From: Pseudomonadota bacterium
GTDB lineage: Bacteria; Pseudomonadota; Gammaproteobacteria; Steroidobacterales; Steroidobacteraceae
DNA: 64,000 nt
Direction: 5' to 3'
Assembly: GCA_021792755.1 (NCBI GenBank)
Contig: JAJYUA010000007.1
Location: forward strand, 1-64,000
The position numbers and the translations under genes were made by a program. The notes under the pieces are model-generated. The model did no database searches. It was not told the origin of the DNA and saw only the letters and a list, made by a program, of their open reading frames with translations. Below are positions 9,614 to 18,189 of the stretch, piece after piece (within the stretch, counting starts at the first letter, position 1; each line of letters starts with the position of its first letter).

Positions 9614-10345
9614 TTACAAATCGCCGAACCGATGCTGCAGCAGCGCCAGGGTCGCCACCGCCGCGGTCTCGGTGCGCAATACCCTGGGACCGAGGCGCAG
9701 CGCCGTGAAACCCTGCCCGCGCGCGGCGCGCTGCTCCTCCTCGCTCAGGCCGCCCTCGGGACCGATCAGCACGATGAGATCCCCCGCCGGGGGCGGCAGA
9801 CTCTCGAGCGTCGCGGCCCCCTCGGGGGACAGCAGCAGCCGCGTGCCGCCGGGCGAGAGGCCCAGCAGGAACTGCGCCAGCGTGGCCGGCGAGGCCACTT
9901 GCGGAATGCGATCGCGGCCGCTCTGCTCGCACGCGGCGACGGCAACCCCCTGCCAGTGGCGCTGCTTGCTCTGCGCCTGCTTCGGGTCGAGCCGCACGAG
10001 GCTGTGCTCGCTCAGCACGGGCACGAGCCGGGAGACGCCAAGCTCGGTCGCCTTCTGCACCACCCAGTCCATGCGCTCGCCGCGCGGCACGCCCTGCGCC
10101 AGGGTGAGCGACAGCGGCGACTCGCGATCGACGAGCTGCCGTTCGAGCACCGCCACTTGCACCGTCCCCTTGCCGATCGCCTCGATGCGGGCCGTATACT
10201 CCCCGCCCGCTCCGTCGAACAGAATCAGCGCATCTCCCGCCGAGAGGCGCAGCACGCGCGCGATGTGCCTAGCGGCAGCGCCTTCCACGGTGCACATCCG
10301 GCCCGCCGCCAGGGGTCCGGGCACGTGCACCCGGGTCAGTCGCAC
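9614..10345 (-). CDS. rsmE: 16S rRNA (uracil-1498-N3)-methyltransferase
   Basis: Methylates U1498 of 16S rRNA in the assembled small subunit, using S-adenosylmethionine. The 243-residue product has the N-terminal PUA-like part and the SPOUT knot signatures LIGPEGG (193-199) and LGPRVLRTETA (218-228). I chose the GTG at 10345 because the family begins with (M)RLTRV at that codon. This start overlaps the last 10 bases of bioA, so the two genes are probably translationally coupled. Confidence 0.93.
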   Translation of the reverse strand: MRLTRVHVPGPLAAGRMCTVEGAAARHIARVLRLSAGDALILFDGAGGEYTARIEAIGKGTVQVAVLERQLVDRESPLSLTLAQGVPRGERMDWVVQKATELGVSRLVPVLSEHSLVRLDPKQAQSKQRHWQGVAVAACEQSGRDRIPQVASPATLAQFLLGLSPGGTRLLLSPEGAATLESLPPPAGDLIVLIGPEGGLSEEEQRAARGQGFTALRLGPRVLRTETAAVATLALLQHRFGDL

Positions 10346-11691
10346 GTGGCAAGCTCTATGCCCTCTCGCGCGACCTCGATCATCAGGTCGATCTGCTCCG
10401 GCGTGATCACGTAGGGAGGCATGAAATACACGACATCGCCGATCGGGCGCAGCAGCACGCCCCGGCCGAGGGCGTGGCGATAAATCTTCAGGCCGCGCCG
10501 CTCCTGCCACGGATAGGGCTGCCGCGCGACCTTGTCACGCACCACCTCCACAGCGGCGATCATGCCGTGCTGGCGAACCTCGGCGACGTGGGGGTGGGAT
10601 TCGAGCTCGCGGGACCGCCGTCCCAGGTGCGCACTCAGGGCGCGATTGCGCGCGAGCACGTCGTCGGTGCGGAAGATATCCAGGGTGGCGAGCGCCGCCG
10701 TGCAGGCAAGGGGATTGCCCGTGAAGCTGTGCGAGTGCAGGAAAGCGTTGAGCTTGACGTACTCGTCATAGAACGCTTCGTACACCGGCTCGGTGGTCAG
10801 GACAGTCGACAGCGGCAGGTAGCCGCTCGTCAGGCCCTTCGACAGGCACATGAAGTCGGGGCGGATATGGGCCTGCTCGCAGGCGAACATCGTGCCGGTG
10901 CGGCCGAAGCCCACTGCGATCTCATCGGCAATCAGATGCACGTCGTGGCGGTCGCATGCCTCGCGCAGCAGCTCGAGGTAGACCGGGTCGTACATGCGCA
11001 TGGAGCCGGCGCATTGCACCAGCGGCTCGACAATCACGGCGGCGGCCTCGTGCGCGTGCTCTCGCAGCGCCGCCTCCATGTGCGCGAACTTGCGGCGGCA
11101 GTGCCCGGCCCAGCTCTCGCCGGGCTCGCGCTCGAAGCAATCGGGCGAGGGCACGGTGATCACATCCATGAGAAGGGGCTGGTAGATCGACTTGTAGAGC
11201 TGCACGTTGCCGACCGCGAGCGCGCCCAGAGTCTCACCGTGGTAGCTGTTGGACAGCGTGATGAAGCGCGTCTTGGCGGGGCGTCCGACATTGCGCCAGT
11301 AGTGGAAGCTCATCTTCACCGCCACTTCCACCGCGGAGGAGCCGTTGTCGGCGTAGAAGCAGCGGGTGAGGCCCCTCGGCGCAAGGGCGGTGAGCGCCTC
11401 TGAGAGCCGGATCACCGGCTCGTGCGTGAAGCCGGCCAGCATCACCTGCTCCAGGCGCTCGAGCTGCTCGCGCACCGCCGCATTGATGCGGGCATTGGCA
11501 TGGCCGAAGAGGTTCACCCACCAGGAGCTGACGGCATCGAGGTAGCGGCCACCCTCGAAGTCCTCGAGCCACACCCCCTCCCCGCGACGGATGGGAATCA
11601 TCGGCAGCTGCTCGTGATCCTTCATCTGGGTGCAGGGGTGCCAGACGTGGGCGAGGTCGCGGGCGACCCAGGCGGCATTGTCGGTCGTCAT
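10336..11691 (-). CDS. bioA: adenosylmethionine-8-amino-7-oxononanoate aminotransferase
   Basis: PLP enzyme of biotin synthesis that aminates KAPA to DAPA with S-adenosylmethionine as the amino donor. From the ATG at 11691 the product has 451 residues. Seen are HVWHPCTQMK near the N-terminus, the DEI(A)VGFGRTG motif (PLP-ring aspartate at about D256) and the Schiff-base lysine in LSKGLTSGY (about K285). Two more in-frame ATGs lie 9 and 27 bases upstream, none with a good ribosome site. No other bio genes are in the window; rsmE overlaps its end. Confidence 0.95.
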   Translation of the reverse strand: MTTDNAAWVARDLAHVWHPCTQMKDHEQLPMIPIRRGEGVWLEDFEGGRYLDAVSSWWVNLFGHANARINAAVREQLERLEQVMLAGFTHEPVIRLSEALTALAPRGLTRCFYADNGSSAVEVAVKMSFHYWRNVGRPAKTRFITLSNSYHGETLGALAVGNVQLYKSIYQPLLMDVITVPSPDCFEREPGESWAGHCRRKFAHMEAALREHAHEAAAVIVEPLVQCAGSMRMYDPVYLELLREACDRHDVHLIADEIAVGFGRTGTMFACEQAHIRPDFMCLSKGLTSGYLPLSTVLTTEPVYEAFYDEYVKLNAFLHSHSFTGNPLACTAALATLDIFRTDDVLARNRALSAHLGRRSRELESHPHVAEVRQHGMIAAVEVVRDKVARQPYPWQERRGLKIYRHALGRGVLLRPIGDVVYFMPPYVITPEQIDLMIEVAREGIELATCD

Positions 11692-11738
11692 GGCGGCCAT
11701 TGTGGCATGATTGCCCATTCCTTCGCGCCGCCACCGAT

Positions 11739-12446
11739 ATGCCGGTCTATCAGCTCCAGTATTTCCCCGTCAGCCTGCCGTTCCTTCTGATTCTCTGGGG
11801 GCTGCTGGTGGTCCTGATCGCACTGGTCGCGCTGCGGCTGCTGCGCTACGCCTCCGAGACGATGGGAATCAAGGAATCGTCGCTGATCGTCATCCTGGGG
11901 CTGTCGCTCCTCGGCAGCTACATCAACATCCCGATCGCCTACCTGCCCGCGCACCGGATCCTTACCGCCGGCGAGATCAGCTTCTTCGGCATGACCTACG
12001 TCATTCCCATGGTGCGCGAGACCGGCGCGACGGTGCTCGCGATCAACGTGGGAGGCGCGGTGATTCCGATCTTGCTGTCGGTCTACCTGCTCCTGAAGCA
12101 CAGTCTGTACGTGCTCGGGGCGATCGGCACGGCGTTTGTCGCGGCGGTTTGCCACTTCCTGGCGAGGCCGGTGCCCGGTTTCGGCATCGCCTTGCCGATA
12201 TTCGTGCCGGCGTCCGCCACGGCCATCATTGCCATGGCGCTCAGCCGGCGCCGCGCCGCGCCGCTTGCCTACATCAGCGGCAGCTTCGGGACGCTGATCG
12301 GGGCGGACCTGCTGAACCTGGGCGCCGTCCGGTCCCTGGGCGCCCCGGTCGCCTCCATCGGCGGCGCCGGTACCTTCGACGGGATTTTCGTGACCGGCCT
12401 GCTGGCCCTGCTCTACGCGGGCCTCGTCCGGTTCGTGAAAGATTGA
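11739..12446 (+). CDS. DUF1614 family membrane protein
   Basis: A 235-residue integral membrane protein of unknown function with about seven hydrophobic segments. It carries polar motifs between helices, including NIPIAYLP and the C-terminal GGAGTFDGIFVTG, which I associate with DUF1614. The start MPVYQLQYFP at 11739 was chosen as the first ATG that leads directly into the first helix. It is divergent from bioA with 47 bases between starts and stands before ampD, but no shared function is evident. Confidence 0.75.
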   Translation: MPVYQLQYFPVSLPFLLILWGLLVVLIALVALRLLRYASETMGIKESSLIVILGLSLLGSYINIPIAYLPAHRILTAGEISFFGMTYVIPMVRETGATVLAINVGGAVIPILLSVYLLLKHSLYVLGAIGTAFVAAVCHFLARPVPGFGIALPIFVPASATAIIAMALSRRRAAPLAYISGSFGTLIGADLLNLGAVRSLGAPVASIGGAGTFDGIFVTGLLALLYAGLVRFVKD

Positions 12447-12513
12447 AAGCGTTCCGCAATCGGAGGGCTCATGGGCCGCACCTTCGCTGTGGCAGGATCG
12501 GGATGGCGCCGCA

Positions 12514-13131
12514 GTGGCGCGCCCTGCCGGGCAACGCCCCGTGAGCGCCGAACCCAGAGCCCCTTTGCTTCACATCGACCCGGCCACCGGCCTGCTGGTC
12601 GGCGTGCGGCAGGTGCTCTCGCCGCACTGCGACGAGCGGCCTTCGGGTGTGGCCCCCGAGCTCCTCGTCATTCACGGCATCAGCCTGCCACCGGCGGAAT
12701 TCGGCGGCCCGTGGATCGAGCAGCTGTTCGCCGGGAGCCTGCCCGCCGAGGCTCATCCGGCCTTCTTCGATATTGCGCGGCTGCGCGTATCGGCACACGC
12801 GCTCATCCGTAGAGACGGCACGATCACGCAGTTTGTGCCCTTCGGCAAGCGCGCCTGGCATGCGGGCCAGTCGCAGTATCGGGGACGCAGCGCCTGCAAC
12901 GACTTCTCCGTCGGAATCGAGCTGGAAGGCACCGACACGACGCCCTACGCCGAACCGCAGTACGAAAGTCTCGCGGCTTTGGTTGCGGCGCTGCTCGCGA
13001 CTTACTCGACGCTGTCGGCCGAGCGCATCGCAGGTCACAGCGACATCGCACCCGGTCGCAAGAGCGATCCGGGACCGGCATTCGACTGGTCGCGATGGCG
13101 GGAAATGGTATCGCAGCGCCTGCGGGGCTGA
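12514..13131 (+). CDS. ampD: 1,6-anhydro-N-acetylmuramyl-L-alanine amidase AmpD
   Basis: Cytosolic zinc amidase that removes the stem peptide from anhydro-muropeptides during cell-wall recycling; loss of AmpD derepresses AmpC beta-lactamase where ampR/ampC exist. The product has up to 205 residues. The zinc ligands appear as H54 (VIHGIS), H175 (GHSDIAPGRKSDPGP) and D185, and E137 is in the IELEG motif. The start is either the GTG at 12514 or the GTG at 12541; neither has a strong ribosome site. No ampG or ampR is close by. Confidence 0.94.
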   Translation: MARPAGQRPVSAEPRAPLLHIDPATGLLVGVRQVLSPHCDERPSGVAPELLVIHGISLPPAEFGGPWIEQLFAGSLPAEAHPAFFDIARLRVSAHALIRRDGTITQFVPFGKRAWHAGQSQYRGRSACNDFSVGIELEGTDTTPYAEPQYESLAALVAALLATYSTLSAERIAGHSDIAPGRKSDPGPAFDWSRWREMVSQRLRG

Positions 13132-13181
13132 GGCACCTGCCGGTACTTTTTGTTGTTATCAGGCAACATGATCGAGCATCC

Positions 13182-13209
13182 TTGACGAGTGCGTCAAGAT
13201 GGCTATTAT
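13182..13209 (+). promoter_or_regulatory. predicted sigma-70 promoter of a small RNA
   Basis: TTGACG (13182-13187) and TATTAT (13204-13209) are spaced by 16 bases on the plus strand, downstream of ampD and with no open reading frame behind them. A start site is expected near 13217. The A-rich stretch after it (13221-13230) stands out from the surrounding GC-rich DNA. Confidence 0.55.
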
Positions 13210-13216
13210 TGCTTGC

Positions 13217-13372
13217 ATCGCAAAAAAACAATATCGTTCGGGGACACGCTGACGTGTCCGATAAGCCACAGATGTGAGCTCCCCGGGGGCAGGTGGTCTC
13301 GCGGCGGCCCCGGGGTGCGGGGTATCGAGGGGGGCGGGCAAGGCCGCGTGAGTGATCACGCGGCCTTGTTTT
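13217..13372 (+). ncRNA. candidate structured small RNA, about 155 nt
   Basis: An unassigned transcript is suggested by a promoter at 13182-13209 and a strong intrinsic terminator ending at 13372, with no plausible protein between. The predicted RNA opens with an unpaired A-rich segment. It then forms a hairpin with arms GGACACG/CGTGTCC and loop CTGA (13242-13259). A G/C-rich region that can pair CCCCGGGG blocks follows, and the terminator stem ends it. I compared it by eye with 6S, SRP, tmRNA and GEMM patterns and saw no match. It could also be a leader that ends before yceH. Confidence 0.45.
13340..13372 (+). terminator. intrinsic terminator with 12-base-pair stem
   Basis: Arms AAGGCCGCGTGA (13340-13351) and TCACGCGGCCTT (13356-13367) pair perfectly around a 4-base loop and are followed by GTTTT. 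This is one of the strongest terminator-like hairpins noticed in the window. The stretch 13373-13677 before yceH shows no further gene. Confidence 0.8.
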
Positions 13373-13677
13373 AGGAATGGCCCGAAGCGCTTCGCGCTCA
13401 TTGCACCGCTTCGCTGCCGCGCCGAGCCCTTCAGCGGACTGCCGCCGTCCAGAATCGCTCGCTGCGATTCGGTGAGCGGGGCGGCGCATCGAGTGTCTCT
13501 CCGTGCCGGCCATGCGTGGCGCCTCGAGGCAGGCAAGCCGAGCGAGCGCAGGGCGCGCCCTTATCCGCGCCGCGAGCGGCTGGTGGTTGCACCACCGGGC
13601 GGATCACGCGACCATCGCGCCGTCCGGCGGAAAATCCGGGCTGCACCATCACCCCCCCTCAAGGAGTCGCCACGGTA

Positions 13678-14385
13678 ATGAAGATCGAGCTGACTGCGCT
13701 CGAGGCGCGCGTGATCGGATGTCTCATCGAGAAGCAGATCACCACCCCCGACCAGTACCCCCTGTCGCTCAATGCTCTGGTCAACGCGTGCAACCAGAAA
13801 AGCAACCGTGATCCGGTGCTGGAGCTCGACGAGCCCGCCGTGCAGCAAACGCTCGATGCGCTGGCGAAAAAACACCTGCTCCTGCAGCGCGGCGGCTTCG
13901 GCAGCCGCGTCTCGAAGTACCAGCACCTGTTCTGCAACACCGAGTTCGGCACGCTGAAATTCACGCCCCAGGAGCTTGCCATCGTCTGCGAGCTGCTGCT
14001 GCGCGGTCCGCAGACCCCGGGCGAGCTTCGCAGCCGCGCGAGCCGCATGGCTGCCTTCGCCGAGGTCTGCGAGGTGGAGGCGGCCCTCAAGGCGCTGAGC
14101 GAGCGCGAGAGCGGCCCGCTGGTGGTCTGCCTGCCGCGCGAGCCCGGCAGGCGCGAGGCTCGCTATGCACACCTGTTCAGTGCCGGTCCGCCATCGGTGC
14201 CGGCCACGGTCCGGGCACCGGCCGGCGGTGGCGGCGACACCGAGGAGCGGGCAGGAGCAGGCGAAGCCGCGGCGTCGACGACCTCGTCGCGTTCGGCGCT
14301 CGAGACCCGACTGCTGAAGTTGGAATCCGAAGTCCAGACGCTCAGCCGCGAGCTCAGGGAGCTGAAGGCGCAGCTGGGATGCTGA
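13678..14385 (+). CDS. yceH: YceH family (DUF480) protein
   Basis: A 235-residue protein of the YceH/DUF480 family, made of two winged-helix domains and of unknown biochemical role. The family start [20 protein letters not shown] and the motifs [22 protein letters not shown] and [24 protein letters not shown] are clear. A Gly/Ala-rich linker (about 176-200) leads to a short C-terminal coiled coil (about 205-235). The ATG at 13678 follows AAGGAG at 13661-13666. The open frame upstream of it is in non-coding DNA. Confidence 0.93.
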   Translation: MKIELTALEARVIGCLIEKQITTPDQYPLSLNALVNACNQKSNRDPVLELDEPAVQQTLDALAKKHLLLQRGGFGSRVSKYQHLFCNTEFGTLKFTPQELAIVCELLLRGPQTPGELRSRASRMAAFAEVCEVEAALKALSERESGPLVVCLPREPGRREARYAHLFSAGPPSVPATVRAPAGGGGDTEERAGAGEAAASTTSSRSALETRLLKLESEVQTLSRELRELKAQLGC

Positions 14386-14804
14386 GCGAGGGGACCGCGT
14401 CCGAATATGCTGCCGGCGCCGCGCCGCATCGGCCGGTGCCGGGCCTGTCCAGCGAGGCAAGCACGCGCATCCGTACCCGGCCCCCACAGGACCGACACGC
14501 GCCTCAGCGCAGGTTTGGCCCGCCCTCGGTCCCGCATCGAGGCAATCCGCGCCCCCGGGGTGACGGAGTCTCGGTCGCCGCCGCTTTTCGGATCGTTCCG
14601 AAAGGCGAACCCGATGCAAGTTGTGTCGGATGAGCGGGCTGCGAAAGGCCGCTGTGCACTGAGCGGGTCATTGCGGACCGCCCCCGGTTCTCGAGTGCGT
14701 TCTTTGATCGGCGTCTCACCCGCGGCGTCGCTCGATGACCGATAATGCCGGACATTGCGATTCTCCATCCCCGTACATGCGCCGTCCCGCACAGGCAGAG
14801 GAAG
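14386..14804. other. intergenic region without recognised gene
   Basis: This 419-base gap between yceH and a lipoprotein gene holds only short frames with no family resemblance. No clear promoter pair, terminator or RNA gene was found; AGAGG just before 14805 is the ribosome site of the next gene. Confidence 0.5.
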
Positions 14805-15821
14805 ATGAGGCAAAGAAATATCGCGCGACTGGCGGTTGCAGCAGTCTCGGCGTGCGCGCTTGCCGCGTGCGCGGCGCTGCCGCAGGCGCCGCAGATCGTG
14901 GAGGGTCCGACGCCCGCTTCTCTGAGCACGTTGAGGTCGCATCCCGACAATAAATTCGTGTTCGTATCAACCGATACGGCGGGCCGGAATATTGACGTGT
15001 TTCAGGACTCTTCGTGGATCTGGGCCTACGGTTTTCTGACGCCTTCCGGCCAATACAGAATTTACAATGCCCTGGACATAAGCAGGCTCTCCAGCCTGAA
15101 TTCCGTCCAGAGCACTCAATACGACCCCGGAGAGGGAACCTTTGCCAATGGAACGGCGAAAGTCACCATGAGAGACGGCCGCACGTTCGTCACCAAGCTG
15201 TCCAGTCTGCACTTGTACGCCTGCCCTACGGTGCACACGTGTCACTTTGCATCGGACAACGGCGAGGCCGGCCGCGGCCTCAGTCCCGCGCTGCAGGATC
15301 TTGGCTTCAGTTATGTCGGGGGCGAACTGTGTGTTCCGCTTGCATCGATGTATACCGACGACGAGATCAATACGTACAGCGATACCCTCAATTACTACTC
15401 CAGATCCGGCACCTGGGCGTCCTTTTTGTACCCCAGCCCGCATCTGCATGGCGCGTTCGACCCAGTCACGCGATCGGTGTCGATAAATCCGGATCTCGCG
15501 GGCGTTCAGAACGCCATCAAGCGCAGACTCGATGATCTGATACGGCAACGGCGGCGATTGGCGCAAGCAAGGCGGCGGCGCGCGCAACAACGCAGGCTGA
15601 GGAATCTGCGAGTTGCGCGGCGGTTTGAAAGAACGGTCAAAGTCGGAGCGCGGACGAATTGCGGACCGGTTCTTCGGCTGCGCGCCGGCATGGCGAAGGT
15701 CTACTCGCCCGTCAAGGATTACGGCAATGAGCATTGGATTGCGCTGCGTGCACTGGCGCCGCCGGGGTATGGTTGTACATTCCTGAACGGCAGGTACGTC
15801 CCGCCCGGTTTCCTGCAATAA
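14805..15821 (+). CDS. hypothetical lipoprotein
   Basis: A 338-residue predicted outer-membrane or periplasmic lipoprotein with no family I recognise. From the ATG at 14805 (AGAGG just upstream) it has a basic start, a hydrophobic stretch and a lipobox LAAC at residues about 19-22. The body is rich in Tyr, Ser and Thr and suggests a beta fold. It has cysteines in TVHTCHF and GELCVP and near the C-terminus (TNCGP, GYGCTF). Residues about 240-285 are a strikingly Arg-rich and Gln-rich helix. Base use is less GC-rich than its neighbours, which may mean a more recent arrival. Confidence 0.7.
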   Translation: MRQRNIARLAVAAVSACALAACAALPQAPQIVEGPTPASLSTLRSHPDNKFVFVSTDTAGRNIDVFQDSSWIWAYGFLTPSGQYRIYNALDISRLSSLNSVQSTQYDPGEGTFANGTAKVTMRDGRTFVTKLSSLHLYACPTVHTCHFASDNGEAGRGLSPALQDLGFSYVGGELCVPLASMYTDDEINTYSDTLNYYSRSGTWASFLYPSPHLHGAFDPVTRSVSINPDLAGVQNAIKRRLDDLIRQRRRLAQARRRRAQQRRLRNLRVARRFERTVKVGARTNCGPVLRLRAGMAKVYSPVKDYGNEHWIALRALAPPGYGCTFLNGRYVPPGFLQ

Positions 15822-15890
15822 CGCACGCCGCGCCCGCTCATCGGAACGGGAGTGTGGTGCTCGCGCAAGTCGGCGCCGCGGCGCGGCCGG

Positions 15891-16595
15891 CTACCCGAGC
15901 GGCACCTTGATGACCTCGCCCGCCCCGAAGATATGGGAGGTGACGTGCGTCGGATCGGAGTGCAGCCGCACCGTGCCCGCGCCGTCGATGTGCACCCGTA
16001 CGCTGTCGGTCGGAGCGATGTCGACCGTGCCGCTGCCATGAATGACTACCCGCGCTCGGGTTTCGGTCAGCTGCGCCAAGTGGATGTTTCCGGCGCCGTC
16101 GATCTCCAGTGCGGCAGTGCCCACCGAGCCGCTGCCGCGCACCGTGGCGCTGCCTTCGATTTTCAGCCGCAGGCGGTTTTGGTGAACGCCGTCGAGATCG
16201 ATGGTGCCCGTGCCCTCGACCTTGACCGAGCGCAGCGCAGGCCCCGTGAGCTCGACGTCCACGTTCTGACCGATACGGTCCCCGAAGCCGATGCAGAACG
16301 GGATGAGGGAGAAGCACCCGCTCGACTTCGCCTTGATCACACCGTTTCCCACCACCAGCCGAGGGAACGTGCGCTCGGGCGCCCGGATGCTGAGATGCCA
16401 GCTCGGGCCCGGGTGGAAGCGCACGTCGGCCGGGACCTCGAGCGTCAGCCGGTCGGAGCTCCACGGATAATCGCGAGTGACGAGCCGATACGGGCCGGCG
16501 TGCGCCAGGGACGGCAGGGCGAGCGCCAAAGCGGTCAGTCCGATGGACAGCCCTGCGGCAATAACGGCGAAGATGAGCTTGGCGATGCGGTTCAC
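15891..16595 (-). CDS. exported DUF2807-like (GIN domain) protein
   Basis: A 234-residue exported protein. A signal peptide (residues 1-32, ending SLAHA) precedes a repetitive beta-structure of short G-x-G turns (VEGTGTIDLDG, IEGSATVRGSG, IDGAGNIHL, IHGSGTVDI, IDGAGTVRL). This is the pattern of the auto-transporter-adhesin-like head domain, DUF2807. Function is unknown; a cell-surface or adhesive role is only inferred from the fold. The GTG at 16595 has GAGGAG 7 bases upstream. It may follow the adenosyltransferase gene 157 bases upstream. Confidence 0.75.
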   Translation of the reverse strand: MNRIAKLIFAVIAAGLSIGLTALALALPSLAHAGPYRLVTRDYPWSSDRLTLEVPADVRFHPGPSWHLSIRAPERTFPRLVVGNGVIKAKSSGCFSLIPFCIGFGDRIGQNVDVELTGPALRSVKVEGTGTIDLDGVHQNRLRLKIEGSATVRGSGSVGTAALEIDGAGNIHLAQLTETRARVVIHGSGTVDIAPTDSVRVHIDGAGTVRLHSDPTHVTSHIFGAGEVIKVPLG

Positions 16596-16752
16596 GGGGC
16601 GCTCCTCAGGCAGCTTCGCCGAAAGAACACACCGGGACTGCCGAAGTTGCGCCCCGGGGCCGCAGTGACTCGACAGGCGGCCCGCGGGGAACGGAAGGTG
16701 TCCCGCGCCGCCGGGCGCGCATGGGAGGCCAGGCAGCCCGGCCGGCATTGCC

Positions 16753-17319
16753 TTACCCGCCGCCCTCCTCCCGGCGATCGCGCCGCCAGAGCACCTCGGC
16801 GCCCTGCTCGTGGCGCGCCAGCACCCGGGCGAGGACGAACAGCAGGTCCGACAGGCGATTGAGGTAGCGCGCGGCCTCGGGATTGACCGTTTCCACGCCC
16901 GCCAGCGTCCACAGGCGCCGCTCCGCGCGCCGCGCGACGGTGCGGGCCAGGTGACAGGCCGCCGCCGCCGGCCCCCCTCCCGGCAGGATGAATTCCTTCA
17001 GAGGCGGGAGCGAGTCATTGAACCCGTCGAGTTCGGTCTCCAGACGCATGACCTGCGCGCCGGTGATGACCTTGTAGCCTGGAATGCACAGCTCCCCGCC
17101 CAGATCAAAGAGCTCGTGTTGCACCTCGGTCAGGCAGGCGGTGACCGCCTCCGGCGAGCCCGGCACGGCAAGCAGCACGCCGATCGCGCTGTTGAGCTCG
17201 TCCACGGTGCCGAAGGCCTCTACGCGCGCACTGTCCTTGGGCACGCGGGTTCCGTCGCCGAGACCCGTGGTGCCGGTGTCGCCGGTGCGCGTGTAGATCT
17301 TGCTCAGCCGATTGCCCAT
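16753..17319 (-). CDS. PduO-type ATP:cob(I)alamin adenosyltransferase
   Basis: Transfers the adenosyl group of ATP to cob(I)alamin to make coenzyme B12. The 188-residue product has the family's ATP-binding N-terminus (YTRTGDTGTTGLGDGTR, residues 9-25), VEAFGTVDELNS, QHELFDLGGEL, and the C-terminal NRLSDLLFVLARV. GGAGG lies 6 bases before the ATG at 17319. No other cobalamin genes are in the window, so it likely serves B12 taken up or made elsewhere. It is divergent from the monophosphatase gene by 74 bases. Confidence 0.92.
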   Translation of the reverse strand: MGNRLSKIYTRTGDTGTTGLGDGTRVPKDSARVEAFGTVDELNSAIGVLLAVPGSPEAVTACLTEVQHELFDLGGELCIPGYKVITGAQVMRLETELDGFNDSLPPLKEFILPGGGPAAAACHLARTVARRAERRLWTLAGVETVNPEAARYLNRLSDLLFVLARVLARHEQGAEVLWRRDRREEGGG

Positions 17320-17393
17320 GAGCGCCTCCGGCGGGCATTGTGCCAGAGCGCGCGATTGACAGCGGTCCGCGCGGCCGGCAATTTGGGCTTCCC

Positions 17394-18176
17394 ATGCCCT
17401 CAGCAGAACTTCAGGCCGCCCTCGAGGCGGCACAGGCCGCCGCCGAAGTGATCGGCGGCTTCTACCAGCGAAACCTCGCGATCCACACCAAGGCCGACCA
17501 GACCCCCGTCACCGAAGCCGATGTACGGGCCGAGCAAGCCATCCACGCAGTCCTGAGCAGGCGCTTTCCCGGATACGGCTTTTACGGCGAGGAGACCGGC
17601 CGCCACGGGGTGGGCGCCGAGAGCGTCTGGCTGGTCGACCCCATCGACGGCACCAAGTCCTTCGTGCGCGAGTGCCCGTTTTTCTCCACCCAGATCGCGC
17701 TGATGCGAGCCGGACGCTTCGTGCTCGGCGTCTCCAGCGCGTCGGCCTACGGGGAGCTCGCCTGGGCCGAGGAAGGCTCCGGCGCCTATCTCAACGACAA
17801 GCCGATCCGCGTCAGCGCCACGGCCGAGCTCTCGGCCGGCATCCTATCCACCGGCAACCTGAGGAGCCTCGCCCGTTCGCCACAATGGCGCAATCTCGGG
17901 CAGCTCATCGGCCGCATCAGCCGTATCCGCGGCTACGGCGACTTCCTGCACTACCACCTGCTCTCGCGCGGCGCGCTCGATGCGGTCATCGAGTCCGATG
18001 TGAGCATACTGGATATCGCCGCCCTGAGCGTCATCGTGCGCGAGGCCGGCGGCGCATTCACCGATCTGGGCGGCGGACAGCTGACGCTGGCCACGACTTC
18101 GGCGCTGGCGAGCAACGGCCGGCTGCATGCGCCGCTCATGGCGGCACTGGCATGGGGGGGCACGGCCGAGGATTGA
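17394..18176 (+). CDS. inositol-monophosphatase family phosphatase
   Basis: A 260-residue Mg-dependent, Li-sensitive-type sugar or nucleotide phosphatase. Metal-site motifs are GEETG (65-69) and DPIDGTKSF (82-90). The third motif reads LDIAALSVIVREAGG (206-220), with Leu in place of the usual Trp. The family includes inositol-1-phosphatase, CysQ (3'-phosphoadenosine phosphatase) and the HisN histidinol-phosphatases. The short length and DPIDGTKSFVR most resemble the HisN-like group, but I cannot settle the substrate. It converges on the diguanylate cyclase gene with a 13-base gap. Confidence 0.85.
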   Translation: MPSAELQAALEAAQAAAEVIGGFYQRNLAIHTKADQTPVTEADVRAEQAIHAVLSRRFPGYGFYGEETGRHGVGAESVWLVDPIDGTKSFVRECPFFSTQIALMRAGRFVLGVSSASAYGELAWAEEGSGAYLNDKPIRVSATAELSAGILSTGNLRSLARSPQWRNLGQLIGRISRIRGYGDFLHYHLLSRGALDAVIESDVSILDIAALSVIVREAGGAFTDLGGGQLTLATTSALASNGRLHAPLMAALAWGGTAED

Positions 18177-18189
18177 GCCGCAAAACCGC

